NCBI RefSeq assembly: GCF_013149295.1
Contig: NZ_JABGCB010000010.1
Location: 1 to 64,000, forward strand
Length of the DNA stretch: 64,000 bases
Source: Novosphingobium sp. SG751A
GTDB taxonomy: Bacteria > Pseudomonadota > Alphaproteobacteria > Sphingomonadales > Sphingomonadaceae
Direction: 5' to 3'
The notes under the pieces were generated by a model, which saw nothing but the letters and a program-made list of their open reading frames with translations, was not told the origin of the DNA and made no database searches. A program made the translations under genes and the position numbers. Shown here one piece after another: positions 50,715 through 62,566 of this stretch; position 1 is the stretch's first letter, and every line of letters begins with the position of its first letter.

Positions 50715-52115
50715 TCACATATGGATCGGCTTGCCCAGCACAGCCATCGCGGCTTCCTTGATCGCTTCCGAATGGGTCGGGTGAGCGTGGCAAGTGTAGG
50801 CGATGTCTTCGCTCTTGGCGCCAAATTCCATGGCCTGCGCGGCCTGCGCAATCATGGTGCCCGCCACCGAGGCAATGCACCACACGCCCAGAACGCGGTC
50901 GGTGTTGGCGTCGGCAATGACCTTGACGAAGCCGTCCGGCTCGCGGTTGGTCTTGGCGCGGCTGTTGGCCATCATCGGGAATTTGCCGACCTTGATGGGG
51001 CCGCGTTCCTTGGCGGCTTCCTCGGTCAGGCCCACGCCCGCGAATTCCGGCGTTGTGTAGACCACGCCCGGGATCACGTCATGGTTCACAATGCCGGTCA
51101 GACCAGCAATGTTTTCCGCCACGGCAATGCCTTCGTCCTCAGCCTTATGCGCCAGCATCGGGCCGGGGATCACGTCGCCAATCGCCCACACGCCGTCAAC
51201 GGCGGTGCGGAAATCATGGTCGGTCTCGATCTGACCACGCCCATTGAGCGCCAGACCGATGTTTTCCAGACCCAGACCATCGACATTGGGACGACGACCA
51301 ATGGCCACCAGCACGCAGTCGGCTTCGATCGTGGTGGCTTCGCCGCCGGCGGCCGGTTCGACCGTCAGCTTGGCGGTCTTGCCCTCGACGACAGCGCCCG
51401 TGACCTTCGTCGAAAGCTTGAGCTCCATGCCCTGCTTCTTGAAGATCTTGGCCGCTTCCTTGCGCACTTCGCCGTCCATGCCGGGCAGAAGCTGGTCAAG
51501 GAATTCGACCACGGTGACCTTGGCGCCCAGACGGCGCCAAACCGAGCCAAGCTCCAGCCCGATCACGCCGCCGCCGATGACGACGAGGTGCTGCGGCACG
51601 CGGTCCAGCGCCAGAGCGCCGGTCGAGTCCACGATGATGCCCGCATCATTGTCCACCGCCACGGTGGGCAGCGGCGTCACCGACGAACCGGTGGCGATCA
51701 CGATATGCTTGGCCGTGACGGTTTCGCCTGCGACTTCCACGGTGTGGGCGTCCTTGAACTTGGCGTAGCCCTTCTTCCAGTCGACCTTGTTCTTCTTGAA
51801 GAGGAACTCGATGCCGCCGGTCAATTCCTTGACCGCCGTCGACTTTTCACCCTGAAGCACTGACAGGTCCAGCTCGACCGGACCGGTCTTGACGCCAAAC
51901 TTGGCCAGCGTGCCATGAGCCGCTTCCTCGAACAGCTCGCTGCCATGCAGCAAAGCCTTCGAGGGAATGCAGCCCACGTTAAGGCAGGTGCCGCCCAGCG
52001 TGGCGCGGCCCTCGGCGCAGGCGGTCTTGAGACCGAGCTGCGCCGCGCGGATTGCCGCGACATAACCACCGGGACCAGCGCCGATGACGAGGACGTCGTA
52101 ATTGTATTCAGCCAT
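50715..52115 (-). CDS. lpdA: Dihydrolipoyl dehydrogenase (E3)
   Basis: A 466-residue flavoprotein that reoxidises lipoamide with NAD+. The FAD site is YDVLVIGAGPGGYVAAIRAA and the redox disulfide is GTCLNVGCIPSKALL. NAD binding shows VVIGGGVIGLELGSVW. The C-terminal His-Glu pair is HAHPTHSEAIKEAA. It is the last gene of the 2-oxoglutarate dehydrogenase operon, 21 bp after sucB, followed by a strong terminator. Confidence 0.97.
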   Translation of the reverse strand: MAEYNYDVLVIGAGPGGYVAAIRAAQLGLKTACAEGRATLGGTCLNVGCIPSKALLHGSELFEEAAHGTLAKFGVKTGPVELDLSVLQGEKSTAVKELTGGIEFLFKKNKVDWKKGYAKFKDAHTVEVAGETVTAKHIVIATGSSVTPLPTVAVDNDAGIIVDSTGALALDRVPQHLVVIGGGVIGLELGSVWRRLGAKVTVVEFLDQLLPGMDGEVRKEAAKIFKKQGMELKLSTKVTGAVVEGKTAKLTVEPAAGGEATTIEADCVLVAIGRRPNVDGLGLENIGLALNGRGQIETDHDFRTAVDGVWAIGDVIPGPMLAHKAEDEGIAVAENIAGLTGIVNHDVIPGVVYTTPEFAGVGLTEEAAKERGPIKVGKFPMMANSRAKTNREPDGFVKVIADANTDRVLGVWCIASVAGTMIAQAAQAMEFGAKSEDIAYTCHAHPTHSEAIKEAAMAVLGKPIHM

Positions 52116-52136
52116 GATATTCGTCCCCTTATCCGA

Positions 52137-53354
52137 TCAAAGGTCGATCAGCAGACGGGTGGGATCTTCGATCGCTTCCTTGATGGTCTTCAAGGCTGTC
52201 ACGGCTTCGCGACCATCGATGATGCGGTGGTCATAGGACAGCGCGATGTACATCATCGGGCGGATCACGATCTGACCATTGCGGACCACCGGGCGGTCCT
52301 CGATACGGTGCAGGCCGAGCACGGCCGACTGGGGAGGGTTGATGATCGGGGTCGACATCAGACCGCCGAACACGCCGCCATTCGAGATGGTGAACGTGCC
52401 GCCCGTCATGTCCGCCATGGTCAGCGAACCTTCCTTGGCCTTCTTGCCATAGTCGGCAATCGCTTTTTCGATGCCCGCGAAGGACATCTTGTCGACATCG
52501 CGCACCACCGGCACCACCAGGCCGTTCGGGGCCGAAACGGCGACCGAAATATCGACATAGTCGTGATAGACGATTTCATCGCCCTGGATCTGGGCGTTGA
52601 CGGCCGGGATGTCCTTAAGGGCCAGCACCGAAGCCTTGGCGAAGAAGGACATGAAGCCGAGCTTCACGCCATGCTTCTTTTCGAAAGCATCCTTGAAGCG
52701 GTTGCGCGCTTCCATCACCGCCGACATATCAACGTCGTTGAAGGTGGTGAGCAGAGCGGCATTTTCCTGCGCGCTCTTCAGACGCTTGGCGATCGTCTGA
52801 CGCAGGCGGGTCATCTTGACGCGCTCTTCGCGACGCTCGTTGGCAGGTGCTGCAACAGCGGCCGGAACGGTCGGTGCGCCGCTGGCGGCCTTGGTCTGGG
52901 CGGCTGCCACCACGTCTTCCTTGGTGATGCGGCCGTCCTTGCCGGTGCCCTTGATGGTGGCCGGGTCGATGCCATATTCCAGCACCGCGCGGCGCACCGC
53001 AGGGCTGAGCACGGCAGGATCGTTGCTTTCAGCCGCCGCCGGAGCCGCCGCAACGGGGGCAGGGGCCGCAGCCGCCGCAACCGGAGCCGCCGCCTTGGGA
53101 GCAGCAGCGCCAGCAGCGCCCTCTTCGATCACCGCGATGATCGCGCTGACCGTCACCGTGTCGCCAACAGCGGCGAGCTGCTGGCTGAGCACACCGGCGA
53201 CCGGCGAGTTGACTTCGATCGCGACCTTGTCGGTTTCGAGGCTGGCAATGGGTTCGTCCAGAGCGACCGCTTCGCCCGGCTGCTTGAGCCACTGGCCGAT
53301 CGTGGCCTCGCTCACCGATTCACCCAGAGTGGGGACTTTGACTTCCGTGGACAT
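52137..53354 (-). CDS. sucB: Dihydrolipoyllysine succinyltransferase (E2 of 2-oxoglutarate dehydrogenase)
   Basis: A 405-residue E2. The lipoyl domain (1-75) has the lipoylated Lys in [11 protein letters not shown]. An Ala/Pro linker leads to the subunit-binding domain ([20 protein letters not shown]), a second linker, and the catalytic domain with [15 protein letters not shown]. It passes succinyl from E1 to CoA. It sits between sucA (39 bp upstream) and lpd in operon order. Confidence 0.97.
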   Translation of the reverse strand: MSTEVKVPTLGESVSEATIGQWLKQPGEAVALDEPIASLETDKVAIEVNSPVAGVLSQQLAAVGDTVTVSAIIAVIEEGAAGAAAPKAAAPVAAAAAPAPVAAAPAAAESNDPAVLSPAVRRAVLEYGIDPATIKGTGKDGRITKEDVVAAAQTKAASGAPTVPAAVAAPANERREERVKMTRLRQTIAKRLKSAQENAALLTTFNDVDMSAVMEARNRFKDAFEKKHGVKLGFMSFFAKASVLALKDIPAVNAQIQGDEIVYHDYVDISVAVSAPNGLVVPVVRDVDKMSFAGIEKAIADYGKKAKEGSLTMADMTGGTFTISNGGVFGGLMSTPIINPPQSAVLGLHRIEDRPVVRNGQIVIRPMMYIALSYDHRIIDGREAVTALKTIKEAIEDPTRLLIDL

Positions 53355-53393
53355 GACTTGCTTATCCTAAAGAAATTGGGAGGAGGCTGCGGC

Positions 53394-56246
53394 TCAGCTC
53401 TTCTTCTTACGGCGGATTTCGCTGCGGGCCGAAAGACCCAGCGCGTCGGCCACCAAGGCGTTCTGTTCAAGCGTGTGGCGCTTGGCGCTGCCCGTGGCGG
53501 GCGAGGCCGAAGCGTGACGACCCGCATAACGAGCGCGCGAAACCTTCGCCTTGGCGTTGGCCAGCGTTTCCTCGATCAGCGGCTCGACAAAGAACCAGGA
53601 ACCGTTGTTCTTGGGTTCTTCCTGACACCACACGACCTCTTCCAGATTGGGCATCTTGGCCAGACGCGCCGCAAGCGGTTCGCCGGGGAAGGGGTAGATC
53701 TGCTCGATACGGATGATCTGCGTATCGGCCAGTTCGGCAGCGTCGCGTGCTTCGAACAGGTCATAGGCAACCTTGCCCGAGCAAAGGACCACGCGGCGCG
53801 TATCCTTGTCGGCGGCGCCGTTGGCGTCCGAGAGAATGCGCATGAAGTGGCCTTCGCCCACGAATTCCTCGGCGCTCGATTTCGCCAGAGGATGACGCAG
53901 CAGGCTCTTCGGGCTCATGATGATGAGCGGCTTGCGGAAGCTGCGGTGCATCTGACGACGCAGAACGTGGAAGTAGTTGGCCGGGCTGGTGATGTTGCAC
54001 ACCTGCATGTTATCTTCGGCGCAAAGCTGGAGATAACGTTCCAGACGGGCCGACGAGTGCTCCGGTCCCTGACCTTCATAGCCATGGGGCAGCAGCAGCA
54101 CGAGGCCGTTGGCGCGCAGCCACTTCGATTCCGAAGAAGCGATGTACTGGTCGATCACGATCTGGGCGCCATTGGCGAAGTCGCCGAACTGGCCTTCCCA
54201 CAGGACGAGCGTCTTGGGGTCGGCGCTGGCATAGCCATATTCATAGCCCAGCACGCCATATTCCGAGAGCGGGCTGTCATAGACTTCGAAGAAGCCATGC
54301 GGCACCGTGGTCAGCGGAACATACTTGCTTTCGTTGGTCTGATCGACCCAGACGGCGTGGCGGTGGCTGAACGTGCCGCGCCCGCAATCCTGACCCGACA
54401 GACGGACCGAATAGCCTTCCGAGAGCAGCGAGCCAAAGGCCAGCGCTTCGGCCGTGGCCCAGTCAAAGCCCTCGCCGCTGTTGAACATCTCGCGCTTGGC
54501 ATCCAGCACGCGCCCCAGCGTCTTGTGGATCGTCAGATCGCTCGGAACCGAGGTCAGCGTGCGGCCAAGGCTGTCGAACAGCTTCTGCTCGATGCCGGTG
54601 GGCACGTTGCGGCGGGCGCTTTCGGGGTCCATCGGCTGGTTGAAACCGCTCCAGCGACCGCCGAACCAGTCGGCCTGATTGGCCTTATAGGTTTTGGCGG
54701 CGTCGAAGTGCTCTTCCAGATGGGCGTTGAAGGCGGCAACCTGTTCGCCAAGGAAACCGGCGGGCACCACGCCTTCGCGCTGGAGACGCTCGGCATAGAG
54801 TTCCGACACGGGCTTATGCGCGCGGATCTTCTGATACATCAGCGGCTGGGTGAAACCGGGCTCGTCGCCTTCGTTATGACCAAAGCGGCGATAGCACCAC
54901 ATGTCGATCACGATGTCGCGGCCAAAGGTCTGGCGATAGTCGATCGCCAGCTTGCACGCGAAGGTTACGGCTTCCGGATCATCGCCATTGACGTGCAGCA
55001 CCGGGCACTGAATGCCCTTGGCGACGTCGGAAGGATACGGCGAGCCGCGCGAGAACTGCGGGCTGGTGGTGAAGCCGATCTGGTTGTTGATGATGAAGTG
55101 GATGCAACCGCCGGTGTTGTAACCCTTCACGCCCGACAGGCCGAAGCATTCCCACACGATACCCTGACCCGCAAAGGCCGCGTCACCGTGGATGAGAACG
55201 GGCAGCACCTGCTTGTGCTTGGCGCCCGGCCCGATGTCGGTGCCGATGTCGTCGCGGATCTGCTGATAGGCGCGAACCTTACCCAGAACGATGGGGTCCA
55301 CCGTTTCAAGGTGCGAAGGGTTCGGCATCAGGCTCATGTGAACCTTGATCCCGTCGAAATCGCGGTCGGTGCTGGTGCCAAGGTGATACTTGACGTCGCC
55401 CGAGCCGCCCACGTCTTCGGGATTGGCGGTGCCGCCCGAAAATTCGTGGAAGATCACCTTGTAAGGCTTGGCCATCACATTGGCCAGCACGTTCAGGCGG
55501 CCGCGGTGGGCCATGCCGTACACGATTTCCTTAACGCCCAACTGGCCGCCATACTTGATGACGGCTTCGAGGGCAGGGATCATCGACTCGCCGCCATCAA
55601 GGCCAAAGCGCTTGGTGCCGACATACTTCTTGCCGCAGAACTTTTCCCACTGCTCGCCGCGAACCACGGCGCCCAGAATGGCCTTCTTGCCCTCGGCGGA
55701 AAATTCGATGTGCTTGTCGGCGCCTTCCATGCGGTCTTGCAGGAAGCGGCGTTCTTCCACATCGGTGATGTGCATGTATTCCAGGCCCACCTTGCCGCAA
55801 TAGTTTGCGCGCAGGATGGCGACGAGTTCGCGGATGGTTGCCCATTGCAGGCCCATCGTGCCGCCCAGATAAATCTTGCGATCAAGCGCCGCACCGCTGA
55901 AACCGTAATATTCCGGCGTCATATCGGCGGGCAGATCGGAATGGTGCAGGCCCAGCGGATCGAGGTCCGCCGCCAGATGGCCACGCACGCGATAGGTGCG
56001 GATCAGCATGATCGCGCGCAGCGTGTCATTGGCCGCTTCTTCGACCGAAGCGTCGCTGACGGGCGTGCCCGCCTTTTTCGCCGCCGCCTTGATCCCTTCC
56101 CTCAGCGTGGTGGGGTCGAGCGCGCGGGTCAGCTCGTCCTCCGCTGCGCCGCCTACCTGCGGCCAGTTGCGTCGCTGCCAGCTCGGTCCGGGCTGCGGCC
56201 CGTCCTGTGCTGGGTCGGAAAGAAAATCTTGGCTTTCGCTACCCAT
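53394..56246 (-). CDS. sucA: 2-oxoglutarate dehydrogenase E1
   Basis: A 950-residue ThDP enzyme that decarboxylates 2-oxoglutarate. GMAHRGRLNVLANVMAKPYK, VLIHGDAAFAGQGIVWECF, and INNQIGFTTSPQFSRGSPYP are conserved, and the C-terminal half has LPHGYEGQGPEHSSARLERY and EEPKNNGSWFF. The N-terminal targeting segment (QDFLSDPA) is typical. The start at 56246 (MGSESQDF) follows AGGTGAAG; the extra residues of the longer frame are not family-like. It precedes sucB. Confidence 0.97.
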   Translation of the reverse strand: MGSESQDFLSDPAQDGPQPGPSWQRRNWPQVGGAAEDELTRALDPTTLREGIKAAAKKAGTPVSDASVEEAANDTLRAIMLIRTYRVRGHLAADLDPLGLHHSDLPADMTPEYYGFSGAALDRKIYLGGTMGLQWATIRELVAILRANYCGKVGLEYMHITDVEERRFLQDRMEGADKHIEFSAEGKKAILGAVVRGEQWEKFCGKKYVGTKRFGLDGGESMIPALEAVIKYGGQLGVKEIVYGMAHRGRLNVLANVMAKPYKVIFHEFSGGTANPEDVGGSGDVKYHLGTSTDRDFDGIKVHMSLMPNPSHLETVDPIVLGKVRAYQQIRDDIGTDIGPGAKHKQVLPVLIHGDAAFAGQGIVWECFGLSGVKGYNTGGCIHFIINNQIGFTTSPQFSRGSPYPSDVAKGIQCPVLHVNGDDPEAVTFACKLAIDYRQTFGRDIVIDMWCYRRFGHNEGDEPGFTQPLMYQKIRAHKPVSELYAERLQREGVVPAGFLGEQVAAFNAHLEEHFDAAKTYKANQADWFGGRWSGFNQPMDPESARRNVPTGIEQKLFDSLGRTLTSVPSDLTIHKTLGRVLDAKREMFNSGEGFDWATAEALAFGSLLSEGYSVRLSGQDCGRGTFSHRHAVWVDQTNESKYVPLTTVPHGFFEVYDSPLSEYGVLGYEYGYASADPKTLVLWEGQFGDFANGAQIVIDQYIASSESKWLRANGLVLLLPHGYEGQGPEHSSARLERYLQLCAEDNMQVCNITSPANYFHVLRRQMHRSFRKPLIIMSPKSLLRHPLAKSSAEEFVGEGHFMRILSDANGAADKDTRRVVLCSGKVAYDLFEARDAAELADTQIIRIEQIYPFPGEPLAARLAKMPNLEEVVWCQEEPKNNGSWFFVEPLIEETLANAKAKVSRARYAGRHASASPATGSAKRHTLEQNALVADALGLSARSEIRRKKKS

Positions 56247-56418
56247 GGCTTCACCTATTTTCGCACCGGCGCATTTTGGCGCTGGTGGGGGTTTATTGTG
56301 GCGGCTGGTTCCGAAAGAGCCTCTGGCCCCGGGGAGGAATGGCCGGCACATGGCATTCTTCTAACACCGGACGGGGTTAACCACGGATGGCCAATCCCGC
56401 CCGGTATTGAACTTAAAT

Positions 56419-57309
56419 TCAGCCCTTAAGCACTTCGGCGAGCGTTTCGCCGAGCAGGCTGGGGCTGGCCGAAACCTTGATCCCGGCAGCTTCCATCGCG
56501 GCGATCTTGCTTTCCGCATCGCCCTTGCCGCCCGACACGATCGCGCCGGCGTGGCCCATGCGGCGGCCCGGAGGCGCCGTGCGGCCGGCGATGAAGCCTG
56601 CCATCGGCTTTTTACGGCCCTTCTTGGCTTCATCGATCAGGAACTGTGCGGCCTGTTCTTCAGCGTCACCACCGATTTCGCCGATCATGATGATCGACTT
56701 GGTGGCTTCGTCGGCCAGGAACAGTTCCAGCACGTCGATGAAATTGGTGCCGTTGACCGGGTCGCCGCCGATGCCGACAGCGGTGGTCTGGCCGAGACCG
56801 ATGTTGGTGGTCTGGAACACCGCTTCATAGGTCAGCGTGCCCGAGCGCGAGACGACGCCCACGGAGCCTTCCTTGAAGATCGAACCGGGCATGATGCCGA
56901 TCTTGCACTGGTTCGGGGTCAGCACGCCGGGGCAGTTCGGGCCGATCAGGCGCGACTTCGAACCCGACAGGGCGCGCTTCACGCGAACCATGTCGGCCAC
57001 GGGAATGCCTTCGGTGATGGCAACGATCAGCTCGATTTCAGCGTCGATGGCTTCGAGGATCGAGTCAGCCGCGAATGGCGGCGGAACATAGATGACCGAA
57101 GCGGTCGCGCCCGAAACGGCCTTGGCCTCGGCAACCGTGTCCCAGATCGGCAGGTTGGTGTCGGCATGGATCGTGCCGCCCTTGCCGGGGGTGACGCCGC
57201 CAACCATCTGCGTGCCATAGGCCAGAGCCTGCTGGGTGTGGAAAGTGCCGGTCTTGCCGGTCATCCCCTGGGTGATGACCTTGGTATTCTTGTCAATCAG
57301 GATCGACAT
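56419..57309 (-). CDS. sucD: Succinyl-CoA ligase alpha subunit
   Basis: A 296-residue subunit of the TCA enzyme that makes succinate with substrate-level phosphorylation. CoA is bound at [18 protein letters not shown]; the phosphorylated His is in [36 protein letters not shown] is the family signature. The beta subunit gene sucC is not adjacent and not in the window; mdh lies upstream on the same strand and sucA 172 bp downstream. Confidence 0.97.
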   Translation of the reverse strand: MSILIDKNTKVITQGMTGKTGTFHTQQALAYGTQMVGGVTPGKGGTIHADTNLPIWDTVAEAKAVSGATASVIYVPPPFAADSILEAIDAEIELIVAITEGIPVADMVRVKRALSGSKSRLIGPNCPGVLTPNQCKIGIMPGSIFKEGSVGVVSRSGTLTYEAVFQTTNIGLGQTTAVGIGGDPVNGTNFIDVLELFLADEATKSIIMIGEIGGDAEEQAAQFLIDEAKKGRKKPMAGFIAGRTAPPGRRMGHAGAIVSGGKGDAESKIAAMEAAGIKVSASPSLLGETLAEVLKG

Positions 57310-57348
57310 TGGATTCTCCGAGATGGGGAGGAGGTCGTCTTATTTTTT

Positions 57349-57373
57349 AGGCCCCGGCTTGCAACCGGGGCCG
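57349..57373. promoter_or_regulatory. Intercistronic hairpin between mdh and sucD
   Basis: GGCCCCGG and CCGGGGCC (about 57350-57372) form an 8-bp G/C stem with a 7-nt loop. On the minus (coding) strand it is followed by A-rich, not T-rich, sequence, so it is more likely a processing or mRNA-stability element than a terminator for mdh. Confidence 0.5.
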
Positions 57374-57385
57374 TATTCTTTTGGA

Positions 57386-58653
<1,268 letters not shown>

Positions 58654-60618
58654 TCAGGCAAGCTTGCGAAGCAGAGGAGAGTCTTGTTCCGGAGTCGCGG
58701 GCGGGGCGTCCGTCCCGATCCGGCGGCGCTCCTGTGCCAACAGCATCGCCGCCAGATAGTCAGGCACGGCGCGGCTGAAATACCAACCCTGACCCAGCGT
58801 ACAACCGGTGTCGCGCACCGCCTGCACCTGTTCCAGCGTTTCCAGCCCCTCGGCCACGATTTCCATCCCCAACGTCTTGCCCATCGCTGCCACCGCGCAA
58901 ATGATCGCATGGCTGGTGGTCCCGGCGCTCAGGCCCGAGATGAAGCTGCGGTCGATCTTGATCTTCTTGAATGGGTAGCGGTCAAGATAACCGAGGGACG
59001 AATAGCCGGTGCCGAAATCGTCCAGAGCAAAACGCACGCCGGCCCCGGCCAGCTCGTTGATGAAGGCCGAGGTATTGGGGCTGTGGTCAAGCAGCGTGGT
59101 TTCGGTGATTTCCAGCTCAAGGCGGCTGGGCGGCAATTTCGCCTCGCGCAGAGCATTGAGGATGCCCAGCGCCGCGCCCGGCGCCCGGATCTGAAGCGGT
59201 GAGAGATTGACCGCCAGTGTAACATCATCGGGCCATTCGGCGGCAACGCGGGCCGCCTTGGCCGTGATCCAGTTGCCCAGTGTGATGATCGCTCCGCTTT
59301 CCTCGGCCACGGGGATGAATTCGTCGGGGCGCAATTCGCCCTTTTCCGGGTGGAACCAGCGCACCAGCGCCTCGAACGCCCGAATGCGCCCGGTTTCCAG
59401 ATCGACCAGCGGCTGGAAATGAACCGAAAGCTCGTCGCGTTGCAGGGCAAGGCGCAGCTCGGCCTCAATCTCCTTGCGACGGATCAGGTCGCGCGTCATT
59501 GAAGGGTTGAAGCTGACGATCTGCTTGCGGCCATTCAACTTGGCATGGTTGAGCGCCAGATCGGCCCCTTGCAGCACGGCTTCCAGATCAGTGCCATGTT
59601 CGGGCAGGATCGCGATGCCGATTGAGCAGCCGATTTCCAGCCGGTCATCATCGATGCGCAGCGGACGCAGGATGTCGGTCAGGATCGCATCGGCAATCGA
59701 CTGGATATCGGTTTCGGGCCCCGCTTCAAAGGCGATGATGAATTCGTCGCCGCCAAACCGACCGATACCCGCGCCCACCGGCGCGCTGCGGCGCAGCCGC
59801 GCGGCCACTTCAACAAGGCAGCGGTCGCCCACCTGATGGCCCAGTGTGTCGTTGATTTCCTTGAACCGGTCGAGGTCGAGCCACAGGATCGCCAGCTTGT
59901 TACCTTCCGGGATCGCCACAAGGCGTTCGACCAGATGGTGATTGAGCCCCGCACGGTTGAGCAATCCGGTAACAATATCGGTGCGCGCCAGATGCTGCAT
60001 CTTTTCGGCAAGGCGCTGGCTGGTTTCCGCGCTGGAAATCGAATCGCGCAAGGTGCGGAACACGTTAAGCGTAATCGACATCATCGCGGGCAGCACAAGG
60101 AACAGCGTAAAGGCCAGCAACCGGCTTGCCAGATCCTCCTGCATTCCGGCCGCCACGATCACGGGCAGCAGCGCCAGCGACAATTGCCCGATGGCAATCG
60201 CAGGCCGCCCGGCATTGCGCGCGGCAATCCCCACCGAATAAGCAATCGCATTGCCCACCATCAGCGTGCGCACGGGTCCCGGTACGGAATGGAAAAACGT
60301 CAGGGCCGCAATCAGCCCGGCCATGATCGAATAGGAAAACGCGCCCAATTCATAAATGATTTCAAGCGCGCGCGGCTTGTTGCCCATCCATCGGGGCAGA
60401 ATCGTCGCGCTGGCCACGCGCATCAACGCTATGGCCGACATCACCCATGCCGCCACGGTGATTTCGCGATGGCCCGATTCAATCGCGGCGGTTGCGCTGG
60501 TCAGTATCCCGCACAGCGCGCCAATCGCCAGAGACGACGGTTGCGTATAAAGCGTGGTGACCAGAATGGCTCTTGCCCGGTCATCAGCAGCATGGGTTTT
60601 GAACAAAACCCGCAACAT
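58654..60618 (-). CDS. Membrane-bound GGDEF-EAL c-di-GMP enzyme
   Basis: A 654-residue protein with about six N-terminal membrane segments (to about residue 180), then GGDEF and EAL domains. The cyclase motif is intact (GRFGGDEFIIAFE), but the RxxD inhibitory site before it is absent. The EAL domain has FEALVRWF, ELEITETTLL, LDDFGTGYSSLGYL, IKIDRSF and VAEGLETLEQ, so phosphodiesterase residues are present. It may synthesise or degrade c-di-GMP, or switch. The ATG at 60618 is preferred over a TTG at 60657. Confidence 0.92.
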   Translation of the reverse strand: MLRVLFKTHAADDRARAILVTTLYTQPSSLAIGALCGILTSATAAIESGHREITVAAWVMSAIALMRVASATILPRWMGNKPRALEIIYELGAFSYSIMAGLIAALTFFHSVPGPVRTLMVGNAIAYSVGIAARNAGRPAIAIGQLSLALLPVIVAAGMQEDLASRLLAFTLFLVLPAMMSITLNVFRTLRDSISSAETSQRLAEKMQHLARTDIVTGLLNRAGLNHHLVERLVAIPEGNKLAILWLDLDRFKEINDTLGHQVGDRCLVEVAARLRRSAPVGAGIGRFGGDEFIIAFEAGPETDIQSIADAILTDILRPLRIDDDRLEIGCSIGIAILPEHGTDLEAVLQGADLALNHAKLNGRKQIVSFNPSMTRDLIRRKEIEAELRLALQRDELSVHFQPLVDLETGRIRAFEALVRWFHPEKGELRPDEFIPVAEESGAIITLGNWITAKAARVAAEWPDDVTLAVNLSPLQIRAPGAALGILNALREAKLPPSRLELEITETTLLDHSPNTSAFINELAGAGVRFALDDFGTGYSSLGYLDRYPFKKIKIDRSFISGLSAGTTSHAIICAVAAMGKTLGMEIVAEGLETLEQVQAVRDTGCTLGQGWYFSRAVPDYLAAMLLAQERRRIGTDAPPATPEQDSPLLRKLA

Positions 60619-60758
60619 GTCGAATAAAGGACGGATCGGACAACTCCCGTTGGACAAGGTCAGCCTAGGGAGAACTCGTCACAGATTGGTTAACGCCGAG
60701 CTACACTCTGCGACCTTTGTCGCATTTGTACAAATTTTAGCATGAGAGCCATCGGGCC

Positions 60759-61094
60759 TCATTCGGGCAGGACCAACGGTTCGAATTCCTCCACCGCGCG
60801 GTGCGCGGTGGCCAGCCGGTTGGCCATTTGCCGGTCCAGCTTGCGGCAGATGCCCAGCCAGTGACGGTATTGTTCGCGGTTGCCTTCGAAAAAGGCGCGC
60901 AGGGCGATGTTGCGCGCCCGTTCCGCCGCGCCCAGTCCATGGCGGGCGAAGTGTTGCAGAGCGTCATGGAGCATGGTGTCGCTCTCAGCCTGATTGTCAT
61001 GGTCGTTGGCCGGAGCGCGCAGTCGGGGGCGGCGCAACACGCGCGCCACCGCGCCGCATTCACCAGCGCCTGCCGCTGCAAATCGGATCGACAT
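60759..61094 (-). CDS. Small uncharacterised helical protein
   Basis: A 111-residue product. An Arg/Ala-rich N-terminus is followed by a helical segment, MLHDALQHFARHGLGAAERA, RNIALRAFFEGNREQYRHWL and GICRKLDRQMANRL. It looks like a conserved alphaproteobacterial hypothetical protein but I do not recognise a family. The start at 61094 (MSIRFAAAGAG) is preferred; the frame extends to 61214. A competing minus-strand frame (60737-61111) is less protein-like. Function unknown. Confidence 0.65.
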   Translation of the reverse strand: MSIRFAAAGAGECGAVARVLRRPRLRAPANDHDNQAESDTMLHDALQHFARHGLGAAERARNIALRAFFEGNREQYRHWLGICRKLDRQMANRLATAHRAVEEFEPLVLPE

Positions 61095-61297
61095 GCCTGA
61101 AAATTCCTCAATCTTGTCTTGAATCCGGCACGGGTTTAGCACAGCCGGGCTAAGCCTTCGTATGTTGCCTTGGTTATCATATGCTTGCCTTGGGTTAACC
61201 GAGTTTACCCCCAACCGGGATACAGGAACGTTAAAACATACCGCCGCGCCGCTATGAAAACGGTGGGCCGGGGCGGGCTTGGCGGGGAAAACAGGGT

Positions 61298-62566
61298 TTA
61301 CTGAGGATCGCCGATCCAGCGGCCGCTGTTCTGATATTCGGGGCGCACATTGTCGCTGCCGGGCAAAATGGCCGCGCGATAGGCGCTTTCGCCGCCATGG
61401 CGCAGGGCTTCGGCGGTATATTGAGGCGCGGCATTGGCATAGCCGGCCGAGGGAGAGGCAACCGGCGCGCCACCATGGGGCGCAGCGCTGATCGTCTGGC
61501 CCATTTTGGCGGCATAAGCGCGCTCGATGGCGATGGGGTCATCCACCAGTTCGCGATTTGCAAAGGCCACACGCTGATGCGGCACGGGCAAGGGCTCGCT
61601 CATCGTGTGAACGAAACGGAAAGCGCCGGTGTCGCCCGCCGGACCATGCATACGATAAAAGCGATGCGCGCCGATCTGGCCGATGAAATTCAGACTGTCG
61701 GCCCAATAGGGGTGGACGGCAAAGGTATGATAGTGGGTGGCAAGGCCGACCGGCGCATAGACATAACCGGCGAGCGCTGCGCGGGCCACGGTTTCGGCGC
61801 GGCTCCAGAAATAGCGGCTGGGCTTGCGCATCAGCGCGCCGTCGCAGGTAAAGGTGAACTGGCACCCGGTGGCGCGTTCGGAACCCTGAAACACAACGCC
61901 GCACACGCTTTTGGGATAGGCGGGATGGGCCATGCGGTTCAGCACAACCTGCGCCACGGCGCGCTGGCCATCGTCGGGTTCGCTGGCGGCCTCGTAATAA
62001 ACCGCCGCCGTCAGGCAGGAGAGCGCACGTTCGCGGTCCACCGCATTGGCCAGACCCGACAGCGCCCGCGCCGCAGGGCCGGAGCCGGGCAGGGGCGTGT
62101 CATCATCGGCCTGCGCCGCCGCGCCGCCATCCCAATGCAGCCCCGGCGCAATTGCGGCCAGCGCCCCGCGCCATCCGGTCGCGGGGGCCGGTTGTTCGAC
62201 TTCGCGGCTGACATAATAATAGGCCGCGCCCGGCCAACTGTCGCCCGGCTGTTCAAAGGGCATCGGGGCCGTGCTGCTCTGGCCATCGACCGGATCGGTC
62301 TCGTCATGGGCGGTGGTGGCCGCCAGCGCCAGCGCACCGGTGCCTTGCCCGCGCCAGGCCTGCACCGCCAGCATCGCCAGCAGCGCACAGATCACCGCCA
62401 GCAACCGCTGCATTGTGGCGCGGCGCAGATCGGCGTTCAGCAGGCCGTTGATCTTCATGCCATTGCCCCGGCGCAGGCGCGCGTATTGCTGCGGCGTTCC
62501 TTGATCGCGCGCGGGCAGGGGGGCAAATTGGGCATCGAACGCAAGAGCGGCACGCGGGTTGTTCAT
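61298..62566 (-). CDS. SleB-type cell wall hydrolase
   Basis: A 422-residue membrane-anchored protein. One helix (LLAVICALLAMLAVQAW) precedes an Ala/Pro-rich region and the SleB/Hydrolase_2 domain: CLTAAVYYEAASEP, GQRAVAQVVLNRM, YPKSVCGVVFQGSE, GCQFTFTCDG. The family includes spore cortex-lytic SleB and many alphaproteobacterial homologues thought to act on peptidoglycan; the Glu in YYEA is the candidate catalytic residue. The C-terminal 130 residues are low-complexity. The start at 62566 (MNNPRAAL) is the best of several. Confidence 0.88.
   Translation of the reverse strand: MNNPRAALAFDAQFAPLPARDQGTPQQYARLRRGNGMKINGLLNADLRRATMQRLLAVICALLAMLAVQAWRGQGTGALALAATTAHDETDPVDGQSSTAPMPFEQPGDSWPGAAYYYVSREVEQPAPATGWRGALAAIAPGLHWDGGAAAQADDDTPLPGSGPAARALSGLANAVDRERALSCLTAAVYYEAASEPDDGQRAVAQVVLNRMAHPAYPKSVCGVVFQGSERATGCQFTFTCDGALMRKPSRYFWSRAETVARAALAGYVYAPVGLATHYHTFAVHPYWADSLNFIGQIGAHRFYRMHGPAGDTGAFRFVHTMSEPLPVPHQRVAFANRELVDDPIAIERAYAAKMGQTISAAPHGGAPVASPSAGYANAAPQYTAEALRHGGESAYRAAILPGSDNVRPEYQNSGRWIGDPQ

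Noticed and set aside
51915-56429. 1504-codon plus-strand open frame
   Set aside because: It is the antisense of sucA, sucB and lpd; high GC leaves long open shadows and the translation is His/Arg-rich without a fold.
60737-61111. Alternative 124-codon minus-strand frame
   Set aside because: It overlaps the frame at 60759-61094, which has better helix pattern and composition.
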